The position numbers and the translations under genes were made by a program. A stretch of DNA of 64,000 nucleotides from Liquorilactobacillus cacaonum DSM 21116 (GTDB lineage Bacteria; Bacillota; Bacilli; Lactobacillales; Lactobacillaceae): the NCBI RefSeq assembly GCF_001436735.1, contig NZ_AYZE01000014.1:460405-524404 (forward strand). Reading direction: 5' to 3'. Shown here piece by piece: positions 8,252-20,086 of the stretch. The notes under the pieces are model-generated. The model saw only the letters and a list, made by a program, of their open reading frames with translations. It did no database searches and was not told the DNA's origin. Within the stretch, counting starts at the first letter, position 1; each line of letters opens with the position of its first letter.

Positions 8252-10075
8252 CTAATCTTCATTTGTTTTTAAAACTGCCATAAATGCTTCTTGTGGAACT
8301 TCAACAGTTCCCACTGATTTCATTCGTTTCTTACCACGTTTTTGTTTATCTAAAAGCTTAGCGCGTCTATCAGGATCTCCAGTATGAATTTTAGCTGTAA
8401 CATCTTTACGATAAGCTTTAATATTTGTTCTTGCGATAATTTTTGCACCAATTGCAGCTTGAATTGGAATTTCAAAATTTTGTCTAGGAATTATCTCTTT
8501 TAATTTACTTGTGATTACCCTTGCCCTTTGTGGAGCAAACTCACGATGAGCAATAAAACTGAGTGCATCAACCTTATCACCATTTAATAAAATATCAATT
8601 TTCACCAAATCTCCAGGACGTGTGCCATCAAGATCATAATCAAGCGACGCATATCCTTTTGTATTAGATTTTAATTTATCAAAAAAATCAAAAATTATTT
8701 CTGATAAAGGCATCTCATAAATTACATTAACCCGATATTCGTCCAGATATTCCATTGTAACAAACTTTCCTCGTTTTGCTTGGCACAGTTCCATAACTGC
8801 TCCAACATAGTCATTTGGTACCATGATTGTCGCCTTGACAAACGGTTCATTAATCACTTTAATTTCTGTTGTTTCTGGCATTTCAGCCGGATTTGATACA
8901 ATTTTATGACTGCCATCGGTCAACTCAACATCATAAGTTACAGATGGAGCCGTTGTAATCAAATCCATATTGAATTCTCTTTCAAGCCTTTCCTGAACAA
9001 CATCCATATGAAGTAAGCCCAAAAAACCACAGCGAAAACCAAAGCCAAGCGCTGTTGACGTTTCTGGTTCAAATTCAAGAGCCGCATCATTTAACTGTAA
9101 TTTCTCCAGTGCTTCTCTTAAATCGTTGTATTTTGCATTGTCAGTTGGATACAATCCTGAATAAACCATCGGATTCATTTCACGGTATCCCGCTAATGCT
9201 TTATCAGCTGGATTGGCAACCCCGGTAACTGTATCACCTACTCGAGTATCTTGAATATCCTTAATACTCGCAGTTAAATAACCTACATCACCAGCCATTA
9301 ACAACTCGCGCTTGATTGGTTTAGGAGAATTAACACCCACTTCAGTAACTTCATATTCAGTTTCACTATTCATTAATCTAATACGATCACCTTGTTTTAC
9401 TACTCCTTCAAAGACACGTACACTTAAGACAACACCACGATAATCATCGTATACGGAATCAAAAATCAAGGCCTTTAATGGTGCATCAAGCATTCCTTCA
9501 GGCGCAGGAATATCTTTAACAATTTTTTCAAGCATCTCTTCAATCCCAATGCCTTGTTTTGCACTTGCTAAAACAGCTTCAGAAGCATCCAAACCAATCA
9601 CATCTTCAATTTCTTGTCTAACTACTTCAGGTTGTGCAGAAGGTAAATCAACCTTATTAATGACGGGTACAATCTCCAAATCATCATCTAAGGCTAAATA
9701 GACATTCGCTAAGGTTTGTGCCTCCACACCCTGAGCTGCATCAACAACTAAGACTGCCCCTTCACAAGCAGCTAGACTCCTTGAAACCTCGTATGAAAAA
9801 TCAACATGTCCAGGCGTATCAATTAAGTGAAATATATATGTTTTTCCGTCTCTAGCATGGTAATTAAGTTCAACCGCATTTAATTTAATTGTGATTCCAC
9901 GCTCACGCTCTAGTTCCATTGAATCGAGAAGCTGTGCTTGCATTTCTCTTTTTGATACCGTCTCGGTCAATTCTAAAATTCGATCAGCCAAGGTTGACTT
10001 ACCATGATCAATATGTGCAACAATTGAGAAATTACGAATTCTTTTTTGACGTTCTCTTAATAATTCAACATCCAT
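8252..10075 (-). CDS. lepA: Elongation factor 4 (back-translocating GTPase)
   Basis: Ribosome-bound GTPase that back-translocates or assists stalled ribosomes, and acts in initiation/assembly. 607 residues, full length. GTPase motifs: [10 protein letters not shown] (G1), the DTPGHVDF loop (G3) and NKVDL (G4). The LepA-specific C-terminal domain includes [35 protein letters not shown] start. It has its own promoter (10118-10146) and converges with the nucleoside hydrolase operon. It lies downstream of the chemoreceptor, separated by a terminator. Confidence 0.97.
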   Translation of the reverse strand: MDVELLRERQKRIRNFSIVAHIDHGKSTLADRILELTETVSKREMQAQLLDSMELERERGITIKLNAVELNYHARDGKTYIFHLIDTPGHVDFSYEVSRSLAACEGAVLVVDAAQGVEAQTLANVYLALDDDLEIVPVINKVDLPSAQPEVVRQEIEDVIGLDASEAVLASAKQGIGIEEMLEKIVKDIPAPEGMLDAPLKALIFDSVYDDYRGVVLSVRVFEGVVKQGDRIRLMNSETEYEVTEVGVNSPKPIKRELLMAGDVGYLTASIKDIQDTRVGDTVTGVANPADKALAGYREMNPMVYSGLYPTDNAKYNDLREALEKLQLNDAALEFEPETSTALGFGFRCGFLGLLHMDVVQERLEREFNMDLITTAPSVTYDVELTDGSHKIVSNPAEMPETTEIKVINEPFVKATIMVPNDYVGAVMELCQAKRGKFVTMEYLDEYRVNVIYEMPLSEIIFDFFDKLKSNTKGYASLDYDLDGTRPGDLVKIDILLNGDKVDALSFIAHREFAPQRARVITSKLKEIIPRQNFEIPIQAAIGAKIIARTNIKAYRKDVTAKIHTGDPDRRAKLLDKQKRGKKRMKSVGTVEVPQEAFMAVLKTNED

Positions 10076-10117
10076 GCATTATTTCCTACTTTCCTACTCG
10101 AAATGTTCCTAGTTGTA

Positions 10118-10146
10118 ATTATATCAAGCTATATGACTAAATACAA
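10118..10146 (-). promoter_or_regulatory. lepA promoter
   Basis: Minus strand TTGTAT (10141-10146), 17 bp, TATAAT (10118-10123), about 40 nt before the lepA ATG. Confidence 0.7.
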
Positions 10147-10232
10147 TGTAGTCGTAACTATTCACAAAGGCGCTAAATTTTCTCTTGTTGCTATATGGTG
10201 AAAATGATAATCAATCATCATTTTTATGAACT

Positions 10233-10275
10233 AAAAAAAGGGGTCGTGCCAAAAGTTAAATTTTGACCCAACCTC
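10233..10275 (-). terminator. Terminator after the chemoreceptor gene
   Basis: On the minus strand GGGTC-AAAA pairs with TTTT...GACCC and is followed by CTTTTTTT. The core CAAAAGTTAAATT recurs elsewhere (31.2 kb), part of a terminator family in this window. Confidence 0.75.
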
Positions 10276-10348
10276 TCTAATTAGTTCGCGTAAAACATAT
10301 TCCATAAGTCAAAATTTTCTGGTTAACTCAAAAAAATTTAGACACATA

Positions 10349-12403
10349 TCATTTTTTAATTATTTTAAATTGTTCTTTCAAATTATCTTTTAATTTCTTA
10401 GATCCCTTTTGTAAATCTGCAACTGTAAGCGTAAGTTCTTCCATTGTTGCTAAAACTTCTTCTGAATTTGCTGATACTTCCTCTGTACCAGCAGCGTTTT
10501 CCTCAGTAGAAGCCGAAATGCTCTCAAGGTTTTTAAGAACTTCATCCTGAATTTTTTCAAGATCTCCACTTGCAACTTCTATACTTTGAATTGTTTGTAC
10601 AACATCCTTATTTATCGAATAAACTTCATTAGAAGATTCAATTGCACGCCCAATCAATTCTGCCTGTTTTTCGCCACCCTCAAGTGATTTTCCTGTTTGT
10701 CCAACCATTACGTCCGATTGTTCAGTTATTATTCCGATGATTTTCTCAATTTCATGTGTTGAATCTTTAGTCTGTTCAGAAAGTTTCCTAATTTCACTCG
10801 CAACTACTGAGAATCCTTTACCTGCTTCTCCTGCACTTGCCGCCTCAATTGAGGCATTCAATGCTAACAAATTAGTTTGCTGCGAAATCCCATTAATAAC
10901 CCCAATTATTTTATTAATATTTTTTACGTTATTATTTAATTCACCCATTGATTTACTCAACGTTCTCATTTGACCAAGTTCGTTATTCCAATTGTCATTC
11001 ACATGTTTGGAAATTGCAATATTCTCTTCATTTAATTTTGCAGCTTTACCACTCTTATCGGTTGCTTGTAACACACTACCACGTAATTCTTGAACAATTT
11101 GAGAGAGATTTTGAACCTGCTCAACACTTTTTTCTGTGTCCTGTGCTTGTACACTTGTGACTTTGGCAACACCAGTTGTTGCTTTAGCAACTTCTTCTGT
11201 AGCAGTACTTGTTTGTTTAGCTAGTGATAATAGCTCATCTGACTTATCGTAAACATTACTACTCTCCGCTTGTACCTTAGTTACAAGATCAGCGATAGAA
11301 TTAACCATTTTATTGAAATTACTACTTAAAACTTGGAGTTCATTTCCCGATTCATTAGGTTGCACCATTTTTCTAGAAATCCCTAATATCTTTTTCTCCT
11401 TAAGTTTTTCAACTTGAATAATTTCAAATTCACCTTTGCCTGTCTTCTCAAAGTATTCTTTAAGAATTTCAAAAATTTGCTTAATAATTCTAGTAATTAC
11501 AATTGATAATATAATTATAACTACAATCATTATCAGCGAAATAATTATAGTATTTTGAATCAATGCTCCCAATTCTTGGTTCAATTCAACTTTTTTAACT
11601 TGAGAAACTGCAAAAGTTAAACTATCTGAGCTACCTTTATCAAAATAAACACTTTGAACTTTAGAATCTCCTCTAGGTATAACACTTCCACTTCTTTTTT
11701 TAGAATTCATTACTGTTTTATAAAGCAATGTATTTTTAATACTTTTACCGATAAGTTTACTATTTTTGGAAGCTACCACTACTCCTCCATTAGAAACCAA
11801 CATTACATTTCCAGTCCTACCCACGCCTACATGCTTTATTCCGCTTTGAACAATTCCATAAGAAACGTTAAATGATAGTACACCCTTTTGCCCTTTACTA
11901 TTTTTAATTACCTCAGAAACAGTTGTAACATAGCCATCTCCCGTTGACGATAATGTTGGTTTAGCCCAGTAAACACCGGTTCCTTTTTTTACTGCACCTT
12001 TAAACCAAGGACGAACAGTGGGATCATAATTTCCTTTTAAAGACGAACTATTAGCGACATAATTGCCATTCAAATCAGAAAATATTGCATTTTTGATAGT
12101 CCGATTTTCTTTTTCTGCAGTAGCAATACTTTCCTTAATTTTATTCATATCAAAACTAGTACTCTTGAAAACCTTTTGACTTGCTAAGCCAGATAAAGCC
12201 TGATTAGCTTGTTTTCTTAATTCTGCTCTATTGCTTAATGCAGCCTCAACCGCATCTTTTCTACTCAAACTAATTCTGTTAATTAATAAGTTGTATGTAT
12301 TAGTATATGAACTTACCAACATAATTAGTATGGGTAAAATTGCAACAATTATTAATAATATTGCAAAGATGTTACCAACGCTCTTATTTTTTTTCCTATT
12401 CAA
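10349..12403 (-). CDS. Methyl-accepting chemotaxis protein with dCache sensor domain
   Basis: Transmembrane chemoreceptor that signals to CheA/CheW. 684 residues: N-terminal helix (about 11-32), extracellular double-Cache domain (about 40-280) with Y126-x4-R131-P-W133-F, second membrane helix (about 283-308), HAMP-like linker, and a long coiled signalling domain whose tip reads [37 protein letters not shown] in two overlapping stretches. TTG start behind GGAGG at 8 nt. There is no C-terminal CheR-tethering pentapeptide. No other chemotaxis or flagellar gene lies in the window, so it is an orphan receptor with its own SigD-type promoter and terminator. Most lactobacilli lack such genes, so it marks a motile lineage or a remnant. 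Confidence 0.95.
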   Translation of the reverse strand: MNRKKNKSVGNIFAILLIIVAILPILIMLVSSYTNTYNLLINRISLSRKDAVEAALSNRAELRKQANQALSGLASQKVFKSTSFDMNKIKESIATAEKENRTIKNAIFSDLNGNYVANSSSLKGNYDPTVRPWFKGAVKKGTGVYWAKPTLSSTGDGYVTTVSEVIKNSKGQKGVLSFNVSYGIVQSGIKHVGVGRTGNVMLVSNGGVVVASKNSKLIGKSIKNTLLYKTVMNSKKRSGSVIPRGDSKVQSVYFDKGSSDSLTFAVSQVKKVELNQELGALIQNTIIISLIMIVVIIILSIVITRIIKQIFEILKEYFEKTGKGEFEIIQVEKLKEKKILGISRKMVQPNESGNELQVLSSNFNKMVNSIADLVTKVQAESSNVYDKSDELLSLAKQTSTATEEVAKATTGVAKVTSVQAQDTEKSVEQVQNLSQIVQELRGSVLQATDKSGKAAKLNEENIAISKHVNDNWNNELGQMRTLSKSMGELNNNVKNINKIIGVINGISQQTNLLALNASIEAASAGEAGKGFSVVASEIRKLSEQTKDSTHEIEKIIGIITEQSDVMVGQTGKSLEGGEKQAELIGRAIESSNEVYSINKDVVQTIQSIEVASGDLEKIQDEVLKNLESISASTEENAAGTEEVSANSEEVLATMEELTLTVADLQKGSKKLKDNLKEQFKIIKK

Positions 12404-12437
12404 CTATAAAACCTCCAAATTATTTACTATATTAAAG

Positions 12438-12462
12438 TATCGGACTAAAAAAAAGATATTTA
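12438..12462 (-). promoter_or_regulatory. Sigma-28 (SigD/FliA)-type promoter for the chemoreceptor
   Basis: Minus strand TAAA (12459-12462), 14 nt, TCCGATAC (12437-12444), close to the flagellar consensus TAAA-N15-GCCGATAA. It lies about 35 nt before the chemoreceptor start. No comparable sigma-A pair fits better. Confidence 0.6.
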
Positions 12463-12591
12463 ACCTTTACAGAACCAATACTTTTTAATACTTGAAATAT
12501 CAAAATTAATTAAAAACAACAGCGCTATTTACCAACGATGTTTTCCCTGTTAAGCAACGCAAATAATTAATGTGTATTAAATCTACAAAAT

Positions 12592-12628
12592 AAAAAAAGA
12601 ACCAGAAGTTAATTAACTTCTGATTCCA
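12592..12628 (-). terminator. Second terminator after dnaJ
   Basis: A perfect 20-bp palindrome (12603-12622, CAGAAGTTAA and complement) is followed on the minus strand by GTTCTTTTTTT. Together with the hairpin at 12673-12703 it insulates the chemoreceptor from heat-shock operon readthrough. The rest of the 394-bp gap 12404-12797 holds the SigD-type promoter; I see nothing else in it. Confidence 0.8.
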
Positions 12629-12672
12629 AATAAACTTTAACTAGTTACAGAATTTGCCAAAGAACCAATAAA

Positions 12673-12703
12673 GGCTGCATCAAAAATACATTTTGATGCA
12701 GCC
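12673..12703 (-). terminator. First terminator after dnaJ
   Basis: A 13-bp perfect stem GGCTGCATCAAAA/TTTTGATGCAGCC with a 5-nt loop. The following minus-strand tract is TTTATT. Confidence 0.75.
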
Positions 12704-12797
12704 CCTTTATTTAATCGTGGATTACTTCATAGTAATATCTGTCTCGTAATCTTTGTATTAGTATCAACTGGTTACTTTAATAACACTTCAATACTAA

Positions 12798-13919
12798 TTA
12801 TTTTTTATGCTTCTTCAATTTATCGAAGAAAGACTCAGAACGTTCATTACTTGCTTCTGCAAAAGCATGCAATGCCTCTTTTTGCTTTTGATTTAATCCC
12901 TTTGGTGTTTGAATCTTAACAGTTACCTGTTCATCACCGTTTCCGTTACCTCTAAGATGTGGTGCACCTTTTCCACGAAGCCTGAAAACAGTTCCTGATT
13001 GAGTACCAGCCGGCACCTTCATCTGAACATCCCCATGGACAGTCTTTACAGTAACTTCATCACCAAGGGTAGCCTGAACAAAACTAATTGGCATATCAAA
13101 ATAAATATTTGCTCCATCACGTTTGAAAATTTTGCTTGGAGCAACGTTGAAGACAACATACAAATCTCCATAGGGACCACCATTTTCACCGGCTTCTCCT
13201 TGCCCTTGAAGGCGCATTTGATTACCATCTTCAACTCCAGCAGGGATAGAAACTTCGACCTCGTGTTTCTCATGTACATGGCCATCACCATGACAAGTCT
13301 CACATTTTTCCTTGATAATCTTCCCTGTTCCACGACAAACATCACATTCTTGTTGCGTAACAACCTGCCCAAGAGGAGTCGAACGCTTTACACGAAGAAC
13401 ACCGCTTCCCCCACAACGCTTGCAGGTTTCAGGAGTCGTTCCAGGTTTAGCACCACTTCCATCACAGGTTTTACAAAGCGAGTCACGTGTATATTGAATA
13501 CTTGTTTTTTTACCAAAGATTGCTTCTTCAAAGGTCAAATCCATTTCATACTGCAAATCGCGTCCTTGTCTTGGTGCATTTGGATTGCGTGATGAACCGC
13601 CGCCACCAAAGAACGAACTGAATATATCTTCAAATCCGCCACCACCAAAGTCACCAAAACCACCATTTTGCCCTGAGAATCCACCAAATCCTTGTTGACC
13701 ACCAGTTGACCCATATTGATCAAATTGTGCTTTCTTTTGTGGATCACTTAGAATTTCATATGCTTCATTGATCTCTTTAAATTTTTCTTCTGCTCCTGGT
13801 TCTTTGTTTAAATCCGGATGATATTTTTTTGATAGCTTACGATAAGCCTTTTTTATATCAGCGGCAGAGGCATCTTTGGATACACCCAAAACCTCATACG
13901 GATTTCTGATTTCTGCCAT
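12798..13919 (-). CDS. dnaJ: Chaperone DnaJ (Hsp40)
   Basis: Co-chaperone that delivers substrates to DnaK and stimulates its ATPase. 373 residues: J domain with the HPD motif (YHPDLNKEP, about 35), Gly/Phe-rich linker (about 70-110), zinc-finger region with four CxxCxGxG-type repeats ([32 protein letters not shown]), then the substrate-binding C-terminal domain. ATG behind GGAGG. A hairpin separates it from dnaK, so its level may be lowered relative to DnaK. Last gene of the hrcA-grpE-dnaK-dnaJ operon. Confidence 0.98.
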   Translation of the reverse strand: MAEIRNPYEVLGVSKDASAADIKKAYRKLSKKYHPDLNKEPGAEEKFKEINEAYEILSDPQKKAQFDQYGSTGGQQGFGGFSGQNGGFGDFGGGGFEDIFSSFFGGGGSSRNPNAPRQGRDLQYEMDLTFEEAIFGKKTSIQYTRDSLCKTCDGSGAKPGTTPETCKRCGGSGVLRVKRSTPLGQVVTQQECDVCRGTGKIIKEKCETCHGDGHVHEKHEVEVSIPAGVEDGNQMRLQGQGEAGENGGPYGDLYVVFNVAPSKIFKRDGANIYFDMPISFVQATLGDEVTVKTVHGDVQMKVPAGTQSGTVFRLRGKGAPHLRGNGNGDEQVTVKIQTPKGLNQKQKEALHAFAEASNERSESFFDKLKKHKK

Positions 13920-13980
13920 TTTAACCCTCCATCATAAATAAGCTGTTTGCCTAACCAAGCGTAACACAATAATAGCTAAA

Positions 13981-14018
13981 TAAAAAGCCAAAGTCCAAAC
14001 CACGGTCTTTGACTTTTT
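13981..14018 (-). terminator. Weak terminator/attenuator between dnaK and dnaJ
   Basis: A minus-strand stem GTCAAAG/CTTTGGC is followed by TTTTTA. No separate dnaJ promoter is obvious, so partial readthrough is likely. Confidence 0.6.
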
Positions 14019-14030
14019 ATCAGTTAGCGA

Positions 14031-15896
<1,866 letters not shown>

Positions 15897-15905
15897 TCAA
15901 AATTT

Positions 15906-16535
15906 TTATTGTGCGACAACTACCATTGCAGGTCGTAAAACACGATCCTTTAACATATAGCCATCTTGAAATACTTCAACAACTGTTTCAGATTCTTGAC
16001 CTTCTTCAACAGGAACAGATTTAACTGCTTGATGAAGACTCGGATTAAACTTTTGACCAAGTGCTTCAATCTTTGTAACATTATTTGATTTCAAAGCTTT
16101 TTCCATGTCATTAAAAACAAGCTCAATTCCTCTTTTTAATTGTATTGAGGCATCATCTGTAACTTCTATTTGTAGTGCACGGATTAAGTTATCAATAACA
16201 GGAAGAACTTCTTTAGCAAGTCCTTGACCATCATAACGCAATAATTTTTCTTGTTCCTTCTTAAATCGTGTATGCATATTAGCCATTTCTGCCTCAGCAC
16301 GAAGATATTTATCTTCAAAGTCATCACATTTTTTTTGAAGGTCAGCTAACTTTTTTTCCAATGCCTCTTCTTTAGAATCTTCAGTCTTTTGAGTCTCTGT
16401 TTCAGGTATTTCCTCGTTAGTCTTACTTTCATCTACTTCTGGACTTTTTTGATCTTTGACAGTCTCTTCAGTTACTGAAGCTTCTTCATCAGCTTTTTGA
16501 GTTTGCTTTTCTTCGCTTCCTTTTTGTTCTGACAA
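15906..16535 (-). CDS. grpE: GrpE nucleotide-exchange factor
   Basis: Exchanges ADP for ATP on DnaK. 209 residues: a disordered, highly acidic N-terminus (about 1-55), a long coiled coil (about 55-110, KKLADLQKKCDDFEDKYLRAEAEMANM) and the C-terminal beta domain ending in GYMLKDRVLRPAMVVVAQ, the family signature. The start is TTG behind GGGGTG; this weak start may set the GrpE:DnaK ratio (inference). Lies between hrcA (15 nt) and dnaK. Confidence 0.96.
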   Translation of the reverse strand: MSEQKGSEEKQTQKADEEASVTEETVKDQKSPEVDESKTNEEIPETETQKTEDSKEEALEKKLADLQKKCDDFEDKYLRAEAEMANMHTRFKKEQEKLLRYDGQGLAKEVLPVIDNLIRALQIEVTDDASIQLKRGIELVFNDMEKALKSNNVTKIEALGQKFNPSLHQAVKSVPVEEGQESETVVEVFQDGYMLKDRVLRPAMVVVAQ

Positions 16536-16550
16536 ACAAACACCCCTTTT

Positions 16551-17585
16551 CTAATCATCATAAAAACTATAATAATCTAATAATTTACGTGCCAATTCTT
16601 CTTGAAATGTCTGGACAAGCCCAATCATCTTCGAATACGGCATATTAGTTGGTCCTAGTAGAGCAATTAAACCTTGACCATGTTGCGCTACATCATAAGT
16701 GGTTGAAATCAAACTATAGTTGCTTAATGAACTGTTAATCAGTTCTGCACCAATTTTAACTTGAATTTTTCCGGCAGTGGTATCAATCAAATTATTGATA
16801 TCCTCAGAATGTTCAATCAACGAGTAAAGCTCCTTGATTTGGCCTACATCTGCTTCACCAACAAAATTCAACAAATTCAGCTTACCACTTACAAAAAACT
16901 GTTCACGGGCCGCCCGCTCTAAAATATTTCCAAAAATATCCAGAAATCCGATTGGCCTTTGAACATAGTGTAATAACAGGGGAATTGTCTCATGCAATCT
17001 ATCTGTGACTTGATCAATTGGCAAGCCAACTATGCGATCATTTATTACCCGAATCACAGCTTCAATCTCATCACCACTTAATCCCTGGGGAATATTAAAT
17101 AATTGACTTTCAATATTTCCATCACTAGTGACAAGCATCATCATCAATTGTTGATTACCGATTGGAAGTATCCTAAAACCCTGAAACCTAATATTTTTAG
17201 CCTCAGGCTTAAAAGCAATCGCCGTATAATTAGTCATGTCCGAAAGCATACGAGCTGACTCAGCAACAATTTCATCAATTTTATAAAAGTTGTTGCCAAA
17301 TGTGGCTCTAATACTTTCAAGTTGTTTTTGATTAACAATATCAGGCTTAACAAGGTTATCAATATAATAACGATAGCCCTGCAAGGTAGGTACACGACCA
17401 GAAGAAGAATGTTCCTTGCCAATAAATCCCAGACGTTCCAATGTTGCCATTTCATTACGGATAGTCGCAGAACTTACTTGCATTGGTAAATGTTCTCCCA
17501 ATGATTTTGATCCAACAGGCCTTCCAATAGTAGTATACTCTTGGACAATAGCTTCAAGAATTAATAATTGTCTCTCAGTAAGCAT
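16551..17585 (-). CDS. hrcA: Heat-inducible repressor HrcA
   Basis: Represses class I heat-shock genes by binding CIRCE; its activity depends on GroEL. The ATG at 17585 (MLTERQLLILEAIV) has GAGGTGATTGAG upstream, giving 344 residues; the longer frame reads through the ribosome site. The N-terminal winged helix is clear (IGSKSLGEH-like PVGSKSLGEHLPMQVSS, ATIRNEMATLE), followed by the GAF-like domain. First gene of the operon, 14 nt downstream of the CIRCE element, so it is autoregulated. Confidence 0.97.
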   Translation of the reverse strand: MLTERQLLILEAIVQEYTTIGRPVGSKSLGEHLPMQVSSATIRNEMATLERLGFIGKEHSSSGRVPTLQGYRYYIDNLVKPDIVNQKQLESIRATFGNNFYKIDEIVAESARMLSDMTNYTAIAFKPEAKNIRFQGFRILPIGNQQLMMMLVTSDGNIESQLFNIPQGLSGDEIEAVIRVINDRIVGLPIDQVTDRLHETIPLLLHYVQRPIGFLDIFGNILERAAREQFFVSGKLNLLNFVGEADVGQIKELYSLIEHSEDINNLIDTTAGKIQVKIGAELINSSLSNYSLISTTYDVAQHGQGLIALLGPTNMPYSKMIGLVQTFQEELARKLLDYYSFYDD

Positions 17586-17599
17586 CTCAATCACCTCGA

Positions 17600-17626
17600 T
17601 TAGCACTTAGCCTCTTAGAGTGCTAA
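17600..17626. promoter_or_regulatory. CIRCE operator
   Basis: TTAGCACTT-N9-GAGTGCTAA, one mismatch from the consensus TTAGCACTC-N9-GAGTGCTAA. It lies between the hrcA promoter and start codon. It is the only CIRCE I see in the window. Confidence 0.97.
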
Positions 17627-17636
17627 GCCAATTATT

Positions 17637-17665
17637 AATATACAAGAACTATTATCATAAGTCAA
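17637..17665 (-). promoter_or_regulatory. Sigma-A promoter of hrcA-grpE-dnaK-dnaJ
   Basis: Minus strand TTGACT (17660-17665), 17 bp, TATATT (17637-17642). CIRCE follows immediately downstream. Confidence 0.88.
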
Positions 17666-17692
17666 GAAAGTACTCCCAATTATCGATTTTTT

Positions 17693-18634
17693 CTAGTTTT
17701 TTTCAAAAAAGTTTCGTGTATCTTCTTCATCTTGCTCTAACTGTTTAATTAAAGCTTGAGCACCAGTATATTTCACTTGGTCTCTCAAATTTTTATACCA
17801 ACTAACTAAAACTTGTTCACCATATACCATTTGTGAAAAATCTAGTAGATTTATTTCTAACGTAACTTGACGTCCTTCCCCAAAGGTCTCATTACGTCCG
17901 ATTGATGCCATTCCCAAAACTGTTTTGCCCACAATTGAAACCTTGACAGCATAAATTCCTTCTGCTGGCATTAATTCTTTTGCTCCAACTTCAATGTTAA
18001 TCGTCGGAAACCCAAGTTCCCTGCCACGTTGTTCACCATGCACGACTACGCCACTATTTTGATAATGATATCCTAATAATCTGTTTGCAGTTGTAATATC
18101 ACCAACAGAAAGTGCTTTCCTTATCCGGGTTGAACTTATTTTTTCCTTATTTTCTGTTAAATGCGGGACCTCAATAACTTCAAATCTCTTTTTTGCATAG
18201 CTAACAAGTGTTTCCATATTAGCAATTGTTTTTTTGCCATAAGTATAGTCTGACCCTGCCACTACAGCAATGGCATTCAAACCAACCATATATTTATCAA
18301 CAAACTCTTCTGGTCCCATTTTAACCAGTAAATCATTTAGCGTTGCAATATAGAGGATATCCGCATGAAATTTCTCAAACAAGTCATTCTTGCGCTTTAA
18401 GGTAGTTAAGTACTTTACATCTTGCTCAGCCACACCTTGAAACGCAATTGATGGATGTATATCAAGAGTCATCACTGCCAATTTAACATTTCTTTTAAGT
18501 GCTTCATCTCTTGCTCGTTGAATCACTGCTTGATGTCCTCGGTGCAAACCATCAAAAAAGCCTAATGCTAAAACAACATTGCCCGATGGTAACAAAGATT
18601 TATTAAAAGGTTCACTTAAATTGATTACTTCCAC
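17693..18634 (-). CDS. ribF: Bifunctional riboflavin kinase/FAD synthetase
   Basis: Converts riboflavin to FMN and then FAD. The GTG at 18634 is preferred because GAGGAG lies 8 nt upstream; the TTG two codons earlier is only 2 nt from it. About 313 residues. The N-terminal adenylyltransferase has LALGFFDGLHRGHQAVI (HxGH); the C-terminal flavokinase has GRELGFPTINIE and the GMASIGRNETFGE region. Follows truB by 13 nt, the common truB-ribF pair. The hrcA promoter begins just downstream. Confidence 0.95.
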   Translation of the reverse strand: MEVINLSEPFNKSLLPSGNVVLALGFFDGLHRGHQAVIQRARDEALKRNVKLAVMTLDIHPSIAFQGVAEQDVKYLTTLKRKNDLFEKFHADILYIATLNDLLVKMGPEEFVDKYMVGLNAIAVVAGSDYTYGKKTIANMETLVSYAKKRFEVIEVPHLTENKEKISSTRIRKALSVGDITTANRLLGYHYQNSGVVVHGEQRGRELGFPTINIEVGAKELMPAEGIYAVKVSIVGKTVLGMASIGRNETFGEGRQVTLEINLLDFSQMVYGEQVLVSWYKNLRDQVKYTGAQALIKQLEQDEEDTRNFFEKN

Positions 18635-18647
18635 TTTCAATTCTCCT

Positions 18648-19556
18648 CTAATTTAAATCAATCATCTGTTCTGGTTGATATCTCTTTTTTTCTTCATTGT
18701 ATCTATAAATACATCTAGCTTTATCTTCAAACATCAAAACTATTTTGTTTTCTTCAACTCCAACTTCACTAGGAAACAAAAAGCCACCATTTTTTACAGT
18801 TAGCCACTGCTTTTCATTCAATTCAACATGAAAAAATTTAGTTAAAGCATAATCTGTTGGATATAACTTGCTATCTAAGACACCATTTTCGGCTGCCTTT
18901 TTTAAATCTTCGAGCTTAACAGCCTGTCCAATTGTAAAACCGCCACTTGACAAACGTGATAAATCTGACATAACCGCTGGAACTCCAAGTTTTTTCCCTA
19001 AATCCACTGCTAGTGTCCTTATATATGTCCCTTTACCACAACCAACCTCAAAAAATATTTTTTGATATCCTTTTTCATGATCAAAGATTGGCTTTTTTGT
19101 TTGTTTAAAATAATCAATATGAATATTTCTTTTTGGACGTTCTACTGCATCTCCAGCACGCGCATAGTCATATAATCTGCGGCCTTTTACCTTAATCGCA
19201 GAATACATTGGTGGGATTTGAATTAAATCGCCTGTTAACTCTCCCATTTTATCATTAATTTCTTCAGTAGTGAATGGTTGGCTTAACTGCTTTTCTTCTA
19301 CAACTTCACCATCTAAATCTTCTGTAGTCGTCGCAAAGCCTAGAGTAATTTCACCAATATATATCTTTCCTGAGTCCATCAGATAATTAACGACCTTTGT
19401 TGCTTTTCCAACACAAATTGGCAACACACCATCAACATTTGGATCAAGAGTTCCACTATGACCGATACGTCTCATTTTAAAAATTTTCCTACATTTAAAA
19501 ACGCAATCAGTACTTGTCATCCCTCGTTCTTTATATACTGGAATAATCCCATCCAT
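18648..19556 (-). CDS. truB: tRNA pseudouridine-55 synthase
   Basis: Makes pseudouridine 55 in the T-loop of tRNAs. 302 residues, full length. Motif II with the catalytic Asp is intact: GHSGTLDPNVDGVLPICVGKATK (Asp about residue 40, in two overlapping stretches). A C-terminal PUA-like segment follows. ATG behind GGAGG. A terminator (19591-19638) separates it from rbfA, so truB-ribF has its own or a readthrough-fed transcript. Confidence 0.96.
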   Translation of the reverse strand: MDGIIPVYKERGMTSTDCVFKCRKIFKMRRIGHSGTLDPNVDGVLPICVGKATKVVNYLMDSGKIYIGEITLGFATTTEDLDGEVVEEKQLSQPFTTEEINDKMGELTGDLIQIPPMYSAIKVKGRRLYDYARAGDAVERPKRNIHIDYFKQTKKPIFDHEKGYQKIFFEVGCGKGTYIRTLAVDLGKKLGVPAVMSDLSRLSSGGFTIGQAVKLEDLKKAAENGVLDSKLYPTDYALTKFFHVELNEKQWLTVKNGGFLFPSEVGVEENKIVLMFEDKARCIYRYNEEKKRYQPEQMIDLN

Positions 19557-19590
19557 TCTTTTCCTCCAAATTATACATGAACCATTTTAA

Positions 19591-19638
19591 AAAAAGGGGC
19601 TGGGTCAAAGATAATTTGACTTGGCTCCCTTTTTTTAC
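19591..19638 (-). terminator. Terminator between rbfA and truB
   Basis: A 14-15 bp imperfect stem (GGGGCTGGGTCAAA against TTTGACTTGGCTCCC) is flanked by 7 A and 7 T, so it could work in both directions. Confidence 0.85.
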
Positions 19639-19700
19639 TAGATAAACATATTTTTTTTAATTCAACCTCAAAGTAATCCAAAACTTAACGACGCCCTTTT

Positions 19701-20057
19701 TCAATTTTCAGGACGATTTAATTTATTTAAAAGTTCATCTATGTGATCACCATATTGAACCGAGCGATCTCTTTCAAAAAACAACTCAGGTGTCACATAA
19801 ATACTTAATCTAGATCCTAATTCCTTACGAATCAATCCTTTAGCCTTTTCTAAGCCAATCTGTGTTTTTTCACCATCAGATGCAAGTTCAGAAAGAATGC
19901 TGTAATAGATTGTTGCTTGCTGTAAGTCACCCGTGACCTCAACACCAGTAATCGTGATTCCTTGCACCCTTGGGTCACGAATTCGTTTCATCAAAATATC
20001 TGTAACTTCACGCTGGATTTCTTGAGACAAACGACCAACACGATAATTTTGTGCCAT
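19701..20057 (-). CDS. rbfA: Ribosome-binding factor A
   Basis: Needed for 16S rRNA 5'-end maturation and cold adaptation of the 30S subunit. 118 residues. The KH-like domain shows RVGRLSQEIQREVTDILMKRIRDPRV in consecutive stretches, ITGVEVTGDLQQATIYYS and the C-terminal FFERDRSVQYGDHIDELL. Lies 29 nt after infB, the standard end of the nusA-infB operon. Confidence 0.97.
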   Translation of the reverse strand: MAQNYRVGRLSQEIQREVTDILMKRIRDPRVQGITITGVEVTGDLQQATIYYSILSELASDGEKTQIGLEKAKGLIRKELGSRLSIYVTPELFFERDRSVQYGDHIDELLNKLNRPEN

Positions 20058-20086
20058 TACGTTTCCTCCATAATTTCTAAATTTAT

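Noticed and set aside
10199-10222. AAAATGAT...ATCATTTT hairpin upstream of lepA as a regulatory RNA
   Set aside because: The stem is all A-T except two pairs and lies upstream of the lepA promoter; AT-rich chance pairing is sufficient.
12999-13592. A 197-codon plus-strand frame opposite dnaJ
   Set aside because: It lies entirely antisense to the confidently assigned dnaJ, shows no family likeness and has no ribosome site; it is a shadow of a biased coding sequence.
13920-13980. A separate CIRCE or promoter in front of dnaJ
   Set aside because: No TTAGCACTC-type inverted repeat and no acceptable -35/-10 pair; dnaJ is best explained by readthrough from dnaK.
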